Shown here piece after piece: positions 17,406 through 27,367 of a stretch of DNA of 64,000 nucleotides. The notes beneath the pieces were generated by a model, which ran no database searches, was not told where the DNA came from, and saw only the letters and a list, made by a program, of their open reading frames with translations. Each line of letters starts with the position of its first letter. The stretch's first letter is position 1. The DNA comes from Betaproteobacteria bacterium HGW-Betaproteobacteria-9 (lineage in GTDB: Bacteria; Pseudomonadota; Gammaproteobacteria; Burkholderiales; Burkholderiaceae_C), in NCBI GenBank assembly GCA_002842215.1, contig PHCC01000013.1:62001-126000 (forward strand), in the 5' to 3' direction. Both the position numbers and the translations under genes were made by a program.

Positions 17406-18479
17406 ATGACACACCGCAAACGCACCGCACCAAAGTGGCCGGTTCTTTGCATGACCGCAGGACTGGCCTGGAGCCTGTCTGCCGCCGCTCAAGTGCAAGA
17501 CATCACGCCAACGGGATCGACCCCTGATCTATTGACGGCGACACCCGCTGCTGCCCCGACAGTGGCGATAACCGGCGCAGCCGCGCCCATGGTGGGCGAC
17601 ATTGACTTGGGCCAAAGCATGGGCGGTTCGCAAGTGGGCCAACCCGCCTCGGAGGCCGTGGTCGTAGGGGTCGCCCGCAAGGCAGCACAAGAAGCCGAAC
17701 AAGCCAAAGGCGCAGCTGTCACCTCAAAGAAGGCCAAGAAGGGCAGCGCCGTACCGTCTTATCGGGAAGGCGTAGAGCGCGCCGTCTTTGCGCGCATGCC
17801 GGTTCGGGTGGGCCTGCCGGTCAGCCGCGAGCGTTTGATCACCTTGCCTTCGCCTGCGGTCTTGCATGTTCCGGGCGACATTGAAGCGGTGGCCCGTGTC
17901 GAATCCATCGACCGAACCATCTATGTGACCGCCTTGGTGCCCTTCGCACCGATTCGCATCGTTGCTGAGTTGATCGACGGCGGCCAGCAGATCCCGCTCG
18001 ACTTGGTGGCCAATACCCAGACAGCAGCCGCGAGTCAGGAGCTGGAGGTGTTCATTGAGCGCGCGCGCGGCGCCGACACGGCCAGCGAGGCATCTGCTGC
18101 GGCTGACGAAGCGCCAGCGGCCGATATGGTGGAGCTGACGAGATTCGCCTCTCGCATGCTCTACGCGCCGCGCCGGTTGGCCGTGGGTCAACCTGGGGTG
18201 AGTCAGGTGCAAGTGAGCAACCGACCCGTGATTGGCCTGGTGCGCGGAGCCCTGGTGGAAACCGTGCCTATGGGTCAGTGGCGTTCTGCCGGGTTGTATG
18301 TGACAGCAGTACGCATCACCAACCAGTCCAAACAGCCTTTGGAGATCCCCCTGGACAACTTGCGCGGCAAATGGCTTGCCGTGACGGCCCAGCATGGGCG
18401 CTTGGGTGCCGCAGGCAGCGAAGCCGATACCAGCGTGCTGTATTTGGTTTGTGACCGGGCGTTCGACGCCTGCCTGTGA
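17406..18479 (+). CDS. ICE protein, PFL_4704 family (DUF3438), TraK/VirB9-like
   Basis: A 357-residue periplasmic or outer-membrane-associated protein with a signal peptide ending SAAAQ. It has an N-terminal variable region, then a conserved beta-rich domain beginning near SYREGVERAVFARMPVRVGL. This matches the family taken as TraK/VirB9 counterpart, part of the outer-membrane core complex. The adjoining PFL_4705 gene (TraB/VirB10-like) starts 12 bp past its stop, as expected for core-complex partners. Confidence 0.88.
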   Translation: MTHRKRTAPKWPVLCMTAGLAWSLSAAAQVQDITPTGSTPDLLTATPAAAPTVAITGAAAPMVGDIDLGQSMGGSQVGQPASEAVVVGVARKAAQEAEQAKGAAVTSKKAKKGSAVPSYREGVERAVFARMPVRVGLPVSRERLITLPSPAVLHVPGDIEAVARVESIDRTIYVTALVPFAPIRIVAELIDGGQQIPLDLVANTQTAAASQELEVFIERARGADTASEASAAADEAPAADMVELTRFASRMLYAPRRLAVGQPGVSQVQVSNRPVIGLVRGALVETVPMGQWRSAGLYVTAVRITNQSKQPLEIPLDNLRGKWLAVTAQHGRLGAAGSEADTSVLYLVCDRAFDACL

Positions 18480-18490
18480 GGAGCAAAGAC

Positions 18491-19933
18491 ATGGCGGTCA
18501 AACAAAACACCTTGCTTCCGATCTTGGGCGCTCTCGGCTTCATCATTGTTGGCACGATTCTGTACCAGCAGTTTGTCTCCGATGGTGCGGTCAAATCGGG
18601 AGCACCTATCCAGCAAATCCCCACCCCCGATCCCCTGCCGGTGGCCACGGGCGCGGACGGCGACAACGCCAGCGAGACGCTCAAATCGGTCGTGGCCAGC
18701 AACGAGGCCTTGCGCAAACAGGTGCAGGAGATCGTCAAGCGCAACCAAGAGCTGGAAAAACAAGGCCAGCCAGCAGCCAAAGAGGGAGCCTCTTTCGGCA
18801 GCAGCGGCACCGGTACCGCGCTGGATGCGGCCGGTCGTGCCGCCGATGATTTCCTGAGCGGCATGCCCACGTTCTCCGGTCCCACCTCCAACAACCTGCC
18901 GGGCGCACAGGTCGGGCGCGTGATCAATGCCGCGCCAGTGATTGGCGACATGCCTTTGGCTTCCAGCGAAGGCCTGCCCGGCGCGGTTGCCTATGAAAAG
19001 AAGATTCCACTGGGCTTCACAGCGTTTGAGGACACGCGCAACCGGGCCAATGGCCCCGTGCAAACGCGCTATGTGCGCACCACCGCCACCGCCACCGCAG
19101 ATCTGGCCAGCGGTGGACAAGCGACTGGCCGGGCCAGCTCCGCAGCACTGAGAGCAGCCAATGAGCCGGTGGACGAGGCCTACTTCACGATCCCAGAGAA
19201 CGCCACGATGGTGGGCGTCAAGGCCATGACCAGCATCATTGGCCGGGTGCCCATCGACGGGCGGGTTACCGACCCGATGCAGTTCAAAGCGGTGGTGGGC
19301 CGAGAGAACCTCGCGGCCAACGGCTGGGAGCTGCCCGACGACCTGGCCGGGATGATCGTGACGGGCGTAGCCATCGGCGACATGGCCCTGTCGTGCTCGG
19401 AGGGCAAGATCCGCTCGGCCACGTTCATCTTCAATGACGGCACGATTCGCACCGTCTCCCCCCGTGCCCGCGCCGGATCGGGTGGCGGCTCGGGCATCTC
19501 GGGTGACCTGGGTTTCATTTCTGACGTTCATGGAAACCCCTGCATTCCCGGCAAGTTTGTCACCAACGCGCCCGCATACCTCTCCGACATCGTGGGGGCC
19601 AAAACCCTGGGTGTGGCCGCTTCTGCCTTTGCCGACGCCGCCAAACTGGTCACCCAGAACAGCACCACCGGCTCGACCACCACGCAGATCAACAACACCG
19701 AAGACTACGTGTTGGGGCAGGCGGTATCGGGTGCCAGCGATGAATTCACCACCTGGTTGCTCAGCCGCCTCAAAAACAGCTTTGACGCCGTGGTCACGCC
19801 TTCTGGCAACGAGCTGGTGGTCCACCTGGATCAAGAGCTGCGCATCGACAAGATGGCCAACGCCCGCAAGTTGACGCACCGCCAACAAACCTCTCAAAAC
19901 TCAACCCGTGGAGCACTCTATGGCCTCGAATAG
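18491..19933 (+). CDS. ICE protein, PFL_4705 family (TIGR03752), TraB/VirB10-like
   Basis: This envelope-spanning protein joins the inner and outer parts of the channel. The protein is 480 residues from the ATG at 18491, which has AGGAG seven bases upstream and is preferred to the GTG at 18476. One N-terminal transmembrane helix is followed by a coiled-coil region (ASNEALRKQVQEIVKRNQEL) and a long periplasmic domain with GRVPIDGRV and CSEGKIRSATFIF. The 3' end overlaps the lipoprotein gene by 14 bp. Confidence 0.9.
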   Translation: MAVKQNTLLPILGALGFIIVGTILYQQFVSDGAVKSGAPIQQIPTPDPLPVATGADGDNASETLKSVVASNEALRKQVQEIVKRNQELEKQGQPAAKEGASFGSSGTGTALDAAGRAADDFLSGMPTFSGPTSNNLPGAQVGRVINAAPVIGDMPLASSEGLPGAVAYEKKIPLGFTAFEDTRNRANGPVQTRYVRTTATATADLASGGQATGRASSAALRAANEPVDEAYFTIPENATMVGVKAMTSIIGRVPIDGRVTDPMQFKAVVGRENLAANGWELPDDLAGMIVTGVAIGDMALSCSEGKIRSATFIFNDGTIRTVSPRARAGSGGGSGISGDLGFISDVHGNPCIPGKFVTNAPAYLSDIVGAKTLGVAASAFADAAKLVTQNSTTGSTTTQINNTEDYVLGQAVSGASDEFTTWLLSRLKNSFDAVVTPSGNELVVHLDQELRIDKMANARKLTHRQQTSQNSTRGALYGLE

Positions 19934-20423
19934 GTTCACCTGGTTCATTCGCTCGCACCTGACGCGCAGCGCGATGTTTGTGGCGTGCGTGGCAGCACTT
20001 TCGGCCTGCTCGGTCAGCGGCCCGCGCGAGTCGCCTTTGAACGAGGTCACGGCGGGCAGTCCCACGGTCTCCGAAGTCTTTCGTGGCACGGATGGTGCAC
20101 AGACCGACAACCACCGCGCCAAGGAGCGCTTCAACGCCAGCGGGCGCGCCCGTCCGGTCGGCCAGCTCGATGAGCAACAAAGCCCGTATTGGACGCCCTT
20201 GAAGCCCATGCAGCAGCGTTTTGCCCGCGTACCCAACCCCGACTTAGTGATGGTGGTCTATCCGCACCTGTCCAAAGGCAAATACCCGGTACCGGGCTAC
20301 GTGACGGTGTTCCCGATGTACGAACAGACGCAGTACGCCTTGCCTGGTGAGGTTGAACAGGAAGACGGTGATGCGCGCGAGCGCTATATGAGCACACCTG
20401 ACGACAAAGCGGCCGCTCGCTAA
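19920..20423 (+). CDS. Conjugative transfer lipoprotein, TIGR03751 family (TraV/VirB7-like)
   Basis: A 167-residue protein with a lipobox LSAC near residue 32, so it is anchored in a membrane by an acylated cysteine. The family takes the place of TraV/VirB7 in the outer-membrane core. The ATG at 19920 lies within the end of the previous gene and has GGAG eight bases upstream. An earlier ATG at 19908 is possible. The C-terminal half (YPHLSKGKYPVPGYVTVFPM) is the conserved part. Confidence 0.9.
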   Translation: MASNRFTWFIRSHLTRSAMFVACVAALSACSVSGPRESPLNEVTAGSPTVSEVFRGTDGAQTDNHRAKERFNASGRARPVGQLDEQQSPYWTPLKPMQQRFARVPNPDLVMVVYPHLSKGKYPVPGYVTVFPMYEQTQYALPGEVEQEDGDARERYMSTPDDKAAAR

Positions 20424-20463
20424 TACCCGTTTCACCGCAACGACGCAGACAAGGGAAAAGACG

Positions 20464-23421
20464 ATGTTGAAGAAAATGGGCCTGGGCTTTCTCGGCGAAA
20501 CACTGGGTCTTGCACCTAAAGACACGGGTGGTCAAGCCAAATCCAGCGGGCAAACCAAGGGGGAGCGCCAGCGCATGGCGCACCGCCCGCCCTCCTTCAC
20601 CGACATGCTGCCCTACGTCTCATACTCGCCCGATGACGAGGTGTTCGTGCTGAAGGACGGCAGCACCCTGGGCGCGCTGTTTGAGCTGGGTCCGGTGCCC
20701 ACCGAAGCGCAGGGACCGGCCTACCTGGCCGAGCGGGCCAGCAAGGTTCAAGAGGCCCTGCAAGCGATTCCCGAGTCCGAAGGCTCGCCGTGGATCGTGC
20801 AGTTCTTCCTGTCCGATGACCGCGACATCAGTGGGCTCAATGGCTACCTGGCCGAGTACATCGCCAAACAACACGCCAAATACCCCGAGCGCCGTGACGC
20901 CATCCTGAATTCACCCTACACGCAAGCCGTGCTCAAGCAGTTTGAAGAGCACCTTGCCCTGGTGTCGCGTCCTGAAGGCCTGTTCGTGGACGCCTTGGTC
21001 AGTGGCCAAGAGTGGCGAGGCCAGCAACGCCGGGTGCGCTGTGCCATCTACAAACGCTTCGCAGGTCTTTCTGACAACCCGGCGCCCGCTGAGGCCCAGA
21101 TTGAGGCCGTGGCCATCACCTTGATAGCCACTTTCACCGAGGCGGGCGTTTCGGCCAAGCGCTGCTCGTCGGTCGAGTTCTATGAATGGATGTTGCCCTT
21201 CTTTAACCGGGCGGTGCCCTGGGCCAGCCAGCACTCCGGGGATCTGATCAACCAGATGCCCTATCCCGGCGATGCATCGCCACTGACCGATGCCGATGGC
21301 CGCGACTGTGCGCCCATCTTTGGCTGGGACATGGGCGACATGCTCAATGTGACGCCCCCGGTGTCCGATGTGGAGGCCGGTCTGTTTGAGTTCGATGGCG
21401 TGCCGGTCAAGGCCCTCACGCTGCAAAGCATGCGCACGCAGCCCAACGTGGGTCACTTCTCTGCTGAGCGCACCAGCGGCAAAGAGTCGTTCGCGCGATT
21501 TGACCGCTTACCTGCAGGGTGCATGTTGTCCATCACGGTCACGGTGGAGTCGCAGTACAAGCTGGAAAACCACATCACCCGCATCCGTGATTCGTCGCGG
21601 GCTCGCAACCCCGCCGCCAGAGAAGCCCACAACGAATGCGAGATGGTGCTCAAGCGCATGCTGAACAACGACAAGCTGTTCCCCATGCTGATGACCTTGT
21701 ATGTCACCGCACCCAACCGGGAAGAGTTGAATGCGTCGATTTCCCAGGTCAACGCTTTGCTGGTGCCCTCAGGCCTGCGCTTCATTGACCCCCGTCAGGA
21801 TCTGGTGCCGCTGGATTCCTTCATGCGCGGCCTGCCCTTCAACTTTGACCCGGCTTTTGATGCCAAGTCGCTGAGGCGCTGCCGCCTGACGTTTGCCTCA
21901 CAGATTGCCGCCTTGTTGCCTGCCTATGGGCGTTCACGCGGCACGCCCAACCCCGGCATGTGGTTCTGGAATCGGGGTGGCGAGCCCATGTGGCTGGACC
22001 CGTTGAACAAGGACGACAGAAAAAAGAACGCCCACATGCTGGTTCTCGGGCCGACCGGTGCGGGCAAGAGCGCCACCTTGAACTACATCGCCTCTTTGAG
22101 CATGGCAGTTCACAAGCCGCGCCTGGTGATCGCCGACGCCGGGCGCTCATTCGCCCTGCTGCTGGACTATTTCAAGTCCATGGGACTGAGCACCTACAGC
22201 GTGACATTGACCGCCGAGGCCGATGTGTCATTGCCGCCCTTCTTCCATGCCCACCGCTTGCTTCAGGACGAAGACGTGATGTCCTCCTACCGAGCCGCAG
22301 AGCGCCAGGCGCGCTTGAATGCCGGTCTTCCCGAAGACGACAGCCTGGACGCCTTGCTGGGCGGCGAAGGGAAAGCCGCGTCCAATGCAACCCCCGCAGA
22401 AACGGGCAGCTTCGGCAATGAGAGCGGTGAAGAAGACGACGAAGACGCCACCGAAAAACGCGATTTGCTCGGAGAAATGTTGATCGCCGCAGTGATGATG
22501 ATCACCGGCGGTGAAGATCAGGAAGTGGCGCGCATGTCGCGCGCCGACCGCTACCTGGTCACCAACGCCATCATCCGTGCGGCCACCAAGTCCAGTTCAG
22601 CTGGCCGCAAGCATCCGCTGACCCACGACGTGGCCATCGAGCTGATGGGCATGCACAGCGAAGGCACTCTCTCTCCAGCGCGCCAGGCACGCGCGGAAGA
22701 AATGGGCCAGTCGATGATGACGTTTTGCCAAGGCCTGCGGGGCAAGCTGTTCAACCGCGAAGGCGTGGATTGGCCAGACGCCGATGTGACCCTGGTGGAA
22801 ATGGGCACCCTGACGCAAGACGGCTATGGCGATGCGCTGGCCATGGCCTACACCTCCCTGATCGACTCGGTGCAGTCGCGCGGCGAGCGCTTTCAGCACG
22901 AAGACCGGCCCCTGATCATGTTGACCGATGAGGGGCACTTGATCACCACCAACGAACTGCTGGGGCCCAAGATCGCCAAGGGAACGAAGATGTGGCGAAA
23001 GCTCAACATCTGGTTCTGGCTGGCCACCCAGAACTTGAAGGACTTCCCGGACTCGATGAGCCGCGTTCTGTCCATGTGCGAATACTGGATGTTGCTCACC
23101 ATGGACCGCTCCGAGATCGAGGAGGTGGCGCGCTTCCGAAGCCTCACACCCGAGCAGCGCGCCATGATGGAGTCGGCCCGCAAATCGCCCGGCCAATACA
23201 CCGAAGGCGTGTTGATTTCTGCGACTGACCAGATGCTGTTTCGCAATGTGCCACCAGCCTTGCCCATTGCGCTGGCCATGACCGAAGGCCATGAAAAAGC
23301 CCACCGCCGCCGCTTGATGGATCAACACGGCTGCACAGAGATGGAAGCGGCCCACCTGGTGGCCAAGGAACTCAACGCCAGCCGATCTGTGAGCACCAAA
23401 AAGAAAGAGGCCGCGCGATGA
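20464..23421 (+). CDS. Conjugative transfer ATPase, PFL_4706 family (TraC/VirB4-like)
   Basis: The motor that drives pilus or channel assembly. It is 985 residues, typical for TIGR03744. Walker A GPTGAGKSATL lies at about residue 529, and a Walker B-like LIMLTDEGHL is near 820. An acidic insert of about 80 residues (GESGEEDDEDATEKRD region) sits between them, as in other members of this family. It overlaps the 86-residue gene that follows by four bases. Confidence 0.95.
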   Translation: MLKKMGLGFLGETLGLAPKDTGGQAKSSGQTKGERQRMAHRPPSFTDMLPYVSYSPDDEVFVLKDGSTLGALFELGPVPTEAQGPAYLAERASKVQEALQAIPESEGSPWIVQFFLSDDRDISGLNGYLAEYIAKQHAKYPERRDAILNSPYTQAVLKQFEEHLALVSRPEGLFVDALVSGQEWRGQQRRVRCAIYKRFAGLSDNPAPAEAQIEAVAITLIATFTEAGVSAKRCSSVEFYEWMLPFFNRAVPWASQHSGDLINQMPYPGDASPLTDADGRDCAPIFGWDMGDMLNVTPPVSDVEAGLFEFDGVPVKALTLQSMRTQPNVGHFSAERTSGKESFARFDRLPAGCMLSITVTVESQYKLENHITRIRDSSRARNPAAREAHNECEMVLKRMLNNDKLFPMLMTLYVTAPNREELNASISQVNALLVPSGLRFIDPRQDLVPLDSFMRGLPFNFDPAFDAKSLRRCRLTFASQIAALLPAYGRSRGTPNPGMWFWNRGGEPMWLDPLNKDDRKKNAHMLVLGPTGAGKSATLNYIASLSMAVHKPRLVIADAGRSFALLLDYFKSMGLSTYSVTLTAEADVSLPPFFHAHRLLQDEDVMSSYRAAERQARLNAGLPEDDSLDALLGGEGKAASNATPAETGSFGNESGEEDDEDATEKRDLLGEMLIAAVMMITGGEDQEVARMSRADRYLVTNAIIRAATKSSSAGRKHPLTHDVAIELMGMHSEGTLSPARQARAEEMGQSMMTFCQGLRGKLFNREGVDWPDADVTLVEMGTLTQDGYGDALAMAYTSLIDSVQSRGERFQHEDRPLIMLTDEGHLITTNELLGPKIAKGTKMWRKLNIWFWLATQNLKDFPDSMSRVLSMCEYWMLLTMDRSEIEEVARFRSLTPEQRAMMESARKSPGQYTEGVLISATDQMLFRNVPPALPIALAMTEGHEKAHRRRLMDQHGCTEMEAAHLVAKELNASRSVSTKKKEAAR

Positions 23422-23678
23422 GGGATGAATTGATGAGTTTTGAGGAAGGCCGCTGGAGCGAGCTGTGCGTGACCCTGGCCGCAGAGGCCGCCAGAGAAGC
23501 GGGTTCTGAGTACAGCCGGTACGTCATCGCTTTTAGCGAGAAGGTCGACAAGCGCGTGGCCCTGTTGCCCGAAGAGATGCGCGTGAAGGCGATTCAACAG
23601 GCCGAACGCTGGGACTACGCCAGCGCCACCCAACGCGCAATTGACCGGAACCAACCAACCACCAGGAGATCCCTATGA
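23418..23678 (+). CDS. Small unknown protein after the VirB4-like ATPase
   Basis: An 86-residue soluble protein, mainly helical and highly charged, without signal peptide. Both ends overlap neighbouring genes (ATGA at the 5' end, ATGAG at the 3' end), so it is translated with the ATPase and the PFL_4709 protein. Similar small reading frames occupy this place in related elements. I cannot assign a function. Confidence 0.75.
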   Translation: MRDELMSFEEGRWSELCVTLAAEAAREAGSEYSRYVIAFSEKVDKRVALLPEEMRVKAIQQAERWDYASATQRAIDRNQPTTRRSL

Positions 23679-24166
23679 GCCCACCGACCCTCTCTCGCCG
23701 CACAGTTGTCACACGCCTCGTTTTGCTGGTGACCATGGCCGCACCGGGCACCTTGCTCCATGCTGAAGGCCTGGGCCGCTACCAGGGCATCCAAAAAGTG
23801 GAGGTGTTCACACATGCGGAAGTCCCAATCACACAACCCAAAAAGCCACCGTTTGAACTGAAAGTGTGGCGACTCGATGGCTACGCCAGTGCCAACCAGG
23901 CACTCAATAAGCTCACGCCCAAGAATCTCACCGACGCGCAAAAGAAGGAATGGCAGACCAACTACAACAAGGCGCATCCTGAGTTCGAAGAAAAATGGGT
24001 TGATGCCATGGTGGAGAGCATCGAGGGCAATCAGGTCTGGCGGCGCGGCTACAGCGCCAAAGCGCGCGGTCGCGTCCCAGCCATCGTGATCAACGGGGAC
24101 TGGGTGATGATCAATGAGACCGATGTGGAAAGGGCCATTGCGCGCTACCAGGCGCAAAACCGATAA
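23675..24166 (+). CDS. ICE protein, PFL_4709 family (TIGR03757), first copy
   Basis: A 163-residue exported protein with a signal peptide ending LLHA-E. The mature part has a thioredoxin-like appearance: KVEVFTHAEVPI, then a helical middle and RVPAIVINGDWV near the end. The family is found at this locus in all PFGI-1-class elements and resembles TrbC/TraW-type pilus assembly factors in size and location. A second, diverged copy follows directly. Confidence 0.85.
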   Translation: MSPPTLSRRTVVTRLVLLVTMAAPGTLLHAEGLGRYQGIQKVEVFTHAEVPITQPKKPPFELKVWRLDGYASANQALNKLTPKNLTDAQKKEWQTNYNKAHPEFEEKWVDAMVESIEGNQVWRRGYSAKARGRVPAIVINGDWVMINETDVERAIARYQAQNR

Positions 24167-24176
24167 GGGCAGCGAC

Positions 24177-24653
24177 ATGTCCATCCGACACCTTCTTCGC
24201 CTGCCTTCCTCCTGCTTGTTGCTGCTCTCCAGCAGCCTTGTGCTGGCCGACAACCGCACCGGCCCGGATCTGTACCACGGCATCACCAAGGTTGAGGTGT
24301 TCGCCAACTCGGCCATGGTGATCACGCCGATTCAAGCGAATCAATACCAGCTGGTGATTTACCGCCTCGATGCCCTCAAAAACGTTGAGGGCGCGATCAA
24401 CCAGAACATCCCCAAGACAGAGGAAGAAGCCAAGGCGTACTTTGCCGCGCACCAGGCAGAAATCAAACGCCAGATCACGCCCGCCGTGCTCAATGGCGCC
24501 AACGGTATCGCCTTGGCTCGCCACTACAAGCTCGACCGCATCCCCGCCGTGGTGGTCGATGGCACCTCGGTGATCTACGGTGTCACCAATGTCGATCAGG
24601 CGATTGCCATGGTGCAGCAACACCGAGCCAAGAACCACGAGGGGGCACGATGA
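24177..24653 (+). CDS. ICE protein, PFL_4709 family, second diverged copy
   Basis: A 158-residue exported protein starting at the ATG at 24177, ten bases after the previous stop. It shares the same layout as its neighbour: signal peptide, KVEVFANSAMVI strand, YRLDALKNVEGAINQ, and RIPAVVVDGTSV near the C-terminus. The two are tandem paralogues with low identity, so the duplication is old or the second copy was acquired separately. Its stop overlaps the start of the TraU-like gene. Confidence 0.83.
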   Translation: MSIRHLLRLPSSCLLLLSSSLVLADNRTGPDLYHGITKVEVFANSAMVITPIQANQYQLVIYRLDALKNVEGAINQNIPKTEEEAKAYFAAHQAEIKRQITPAVLNGANGIALARHYKLDRIPAVVVDGTSVIYGVTNVDQAIAMVQQHRAKNHEGAR

Positions 24654-25942
24654 AGCACTCAGTCTCGCGACCATTGCGCCGCTGGCTTGCCGCCTTGACC
24701 ATCGCACTGGGCGCTGGGCAGGTCGGCGCCCAGACCGACACCATGGGGGTGGTCTCGGCCACGCTGGCCGCTGCACCGAGTTGCATCTCCTACAAAGTGA
24801 CAGGCGTGTGTTTTTTTCTGCGCTGCACACCTTTTGGCTGCACGGTAGAAACCAGCATCCGTGTGAGCCACTACATGCCCGACGTGGTGATCAGCAGCTT
24901 CAACGACCAGTACATACATCCCTGGAGGGATGTGGGTGGTGCCGTGTCAGGCATCGGCACCTCGGTGGGGAGCGCCATGCTCAGCCAACCCCTGGATGCA
25001 TCGGGCAATACCGGTGAGGCCAAGCAATCCGTGGCAGAGCCCACCACCAGCAAAAGTGCCGACGCCATTGGCAATCCGGTGGTGTTGATCAACAACGTCA
25101 GCACCAGCATGGTGATACCGGGGGTTTCGGAGCTGATGAGTTTCCCCTCGACCTTGCCGCAAATCATGCAGGAGTGGGCCACAGCACCGGCCTCGCTGAT
25201 CTCCAACGTGCCCAGCAATGTCGCGGGCTGGATGAGCAATCCCAGTAGCCTGATGAGCAGCATCAGCGGGGTCAGCAATGTGGTCGGTGGTCTGATGCCC
25301 GACTTGGGCTCCATGTCGCCCACGGCGAGCAGCACAGGCAACCGGTCCAACTTCCAAGGGCAACTCCAGCAATTCAAGGGCATGCTCACCGCCGCCGCCA
25401 GTGCCGGCGGCGGTGGCAACGACATGTTGTGTCCCAGCTCGTCGGACGCGTTTGGGGTGTATTACCAAAGCGATGCGGACAGCTACTTCTGGCGCAGCAT
25501 CATCCCACTGGAGCTGCTCTACGTCGGCTCCTGGTTGCCTGGCTACAAAGAGGTCTCCAAAACGGCGGGCCTGACCACCTGGGGGAGCCTGTACCCCCGC
25601 ATTGGTGAGGTCGTGCAGCAGCACCCGGTCAAGGCTTCGGCGGTGTTCGCCAAGCGCATTTCCACCATCATCACCCAGCCATCGCAGCCGCATATTTACA
25701 CGCGGATCAAAGGGAAGAGTCCCCGTTCCTACGTGTGGTTCGCCCAGGTCGCCGATCCCAAATTCTCGATGGTCTACCCCCTCCCATCGGGTTGCACGAC
25801 CTTTGGCGACAACGACAGCGCGAGCCTCACCTCCTACGGCGACGGCCGCACCACCCAGACCAATGGCCATATCTGGAACATGTGGACACGCTACGAGTGC
25901 TGCAAGCGCAAGACCAACATTTATCTTTTTGCTGTTCCTTGA
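24650..25942 (+). CDS. ICE protein, PFL_4710 family (TIGR03756), TraU-like
   Basis: A 430-residue exported protein, probably involved in pilus assembly or mating-pair stabilisation as TraU is in F. It has a signal peptide ending VGAQ, an early cysteine cluster (CISYKVTGVCFFLRCTPFGC) and a C-terminal CCKRK. These many cysteines imply disulfide bonds, which fits the DsbC-like proteins encoded by the element. It overlaps the previous gene by four bases. Confidence 0.9.
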   Translation: MKHSVSRPLRRWLAALTIALGAGQVGAQTDTMGVVSATLAAAPSCISYKVTGVCFFLRCTPFGCTVETSIRVSHYMPDVVISSFNDQYIHPWRDVGGAVSGIGTSVGSAMLSQPLDASGNTGEAKQSVAEPTTSKSADAIGNPVVLINNVSTSMVIPGVSELMSFPSTLPQIMQEWATAPASLISNVPSNVAGWMSNPSSLMSSISGVSNVVGGLMPDLGSMSPTASSTGNRSNFQGQLQQFKGMLTAAASAGGGGNDMLCPSSSDAFGVYYQSDADSYFWRSIIPLELLYVGSWLPGYKEVSKTAGLTTWGSLYPRIGEVVQQHPVKASAVFAKRISTIITQPSQPHIYTRIKGKSPRSYVWFAQVADPKFSMVYPLPSGCTTFGDNDSASLTSYGDGRTTQTNGHIWNMWTRYECCKRKTNIYLFAVP

Positions 25943-25955
25943 AAGCGGAGTCTTT

Positions 25956-27347
25956 ATGAAAACCAACCAAACTCCTTTGACCGCCCGCAGCCGCCCTGCC
26001 CTGCGCGCCACCAGGCTGGCCGTGTCGCTGGCAGTGGCCACCCTGGCGCTCACCAATCAGCCGGTGCAGGCCCAAACCCGCAGCTCCGCCCTGTACTACC
26101 AAATGGGCGGCAGCTCAGCCGGTGGGCTGAGCAACTACAAGTCCACCATTCCCATCCAGATCGGCCTGGCCGCTGATCTGCGCCTGAACTATTCCTGTGG
26201 CAAGTTCGACATTGGTCTGTCCTGGAGCACGTTGATGAACAACGTAGCGAACCTGGGCCAGACTTTTTCGAACGCGGTCAGGGCGGGTATCGCTTCTTTG
26301 CCCATGTACATCTTCCAGCGCGCGCAGCCGGGCCTGTACCAGCTCTTTCAGACCTACTCGGCCAAGGCCGACGCCATCATTGAGGCTTCCCTCTTGACAT
26401 GCGAAGAGATGGAAAAGCAAATCAAGGCGGGTGGCAATCCCTACGAGGATTGGGTCAACAACGCCAAGGGTGAAACTTGGCGTGCCAAAGCATCCCTGCA
26501 AGGCGACGTGGTGCAGGCCAAGACCGACATCAACAAAAACGAAGAGGCCCAGAAGAATGGCGTTTCGTGGATCTTCGGTGGGGCCAAGGCCGGTGGTGTG
26601 GGCACACAGCCGCTGCGGCCCATTCGGGATCTCTCGGTTGCGGGCTACAGCGTCACGATGAACCGCCCAACCACGTCCAGTGCCACCCTGGGCGGCACGC
26701 CGGGCGCGCGCCTGACCAATGCCTTCGCCACGCCCGAGGCGCTGGCCGAGTGGACCACCAAGGTGCTGGGTGACCAGCAAATTTATCTTTGTGAAGGTTT
26801 GGCCAACTGCCCTGCCGCAACCTCCACCTCCACCGCCACCGGCCTCGGTCCACGCCTAGATGCCGAGCTGGACATCATTCGGCCCAAGCTCTCAGCGTTG
26901 GTTTCGGGCGTCGGTACGAACAACGCGGCCGCTTTGAATGAAATTTCTGCGCCTGGCATCGCCATCACGCCCCAACTTTTGCAATCCTTGCGTTCGATGC
27001 CACCCGATACCCAGTCGCTTGCCGGTGGGCGTCTGGCTTACGAGCTGGCCATGCAGCGTGTGATCGACAAGGCGCTGGTCGCACGCAACGTTTTGATCGC
27101 GGGCCTGAGCTTGCCCGAGGTGACTGCCGCAGGCAAGGTTTCCAAAGACATGGAAGTCAAGGTGGCCCGGTTGAATCAATACATCGAAGACCTGATGTTT
27201 GAGCACCGCATCCGCAAAGAAATCACATCGAACACAGCTTTGCAGATCATGGACGATGCGACGATGCGAGACGCCGAAGCGGCGCGTCTGGGCAAAACGC
27301 AGCGCGGCGAAACGGCTCCCGTGGTCGACGGGCGGGTCAAGCCGTGA
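25956..27347 (+). CDS. ICE protein, PFL_4711 family (TIGR03755), TraH-like
   Basis: A 463-residue exported protein. The start is the ATG at 25956 with GGAG six bases upstream, and longer readings run into the TraU-like gene. After the signal peptide (ending PVQA-Q) the protein has the family features ALYYQMGG and LNYSCGKFDIGLSW. A helical region toward the C-terminus follows. Size and position match the TraH-like component of the mating-pair formation set. It is followed closely by a small membrane protein gene. Confidence 0.9.
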   Translation: MKTNQTPLTARSRPALRATRLAVSLAVATLALTNQPVQAQTRSSALYYQMGGSSAGGLSNYKSTIPIQIGLAADLRLNYSCGKFDIGLSWSTLMNNVANLGQTFSNAVRAGIASLPMYIFQRAQPGLYQLFQTYSAKADAIIEASLLTCEEMEKQIKAGGNPYEDWVNNAKGETWRAKASLQGDVVQAKTDINKNEEAQKNGVSWIFGGAKAGGVGTQPLRPIRDLSVAGYSVTMNRPTTSSATLGGTPGARLTNAFATPEALAEWTTKVLGDQQIYLCEGLANCPAATSTSTATGLGPRLDAELDIIRPKLSALVSGVGTNNAAALNEISAPGIAITPQLLQSLRSMPPDTQSLAGGRLAYELAMQRVIDKALVARNVLIAGLSLPEVTAAGKVSKDMEVKVARLNQYIEDLMFEHRIRKEITSNTALQIMDDATMRDAEAARLGKTQRGETAPVVDGRVKP

Positions 27348-27367
27348 GCACGCCTCAGGAGCCCAGC

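Noticed and set aside
18275-19897. 540-codon minus-strand frame opposite the PFL_4705 gene
   Set aside because: Antisense reading of a conserved transfer gene in high-GC DNA; rich in Gly, His and Arg without family features.
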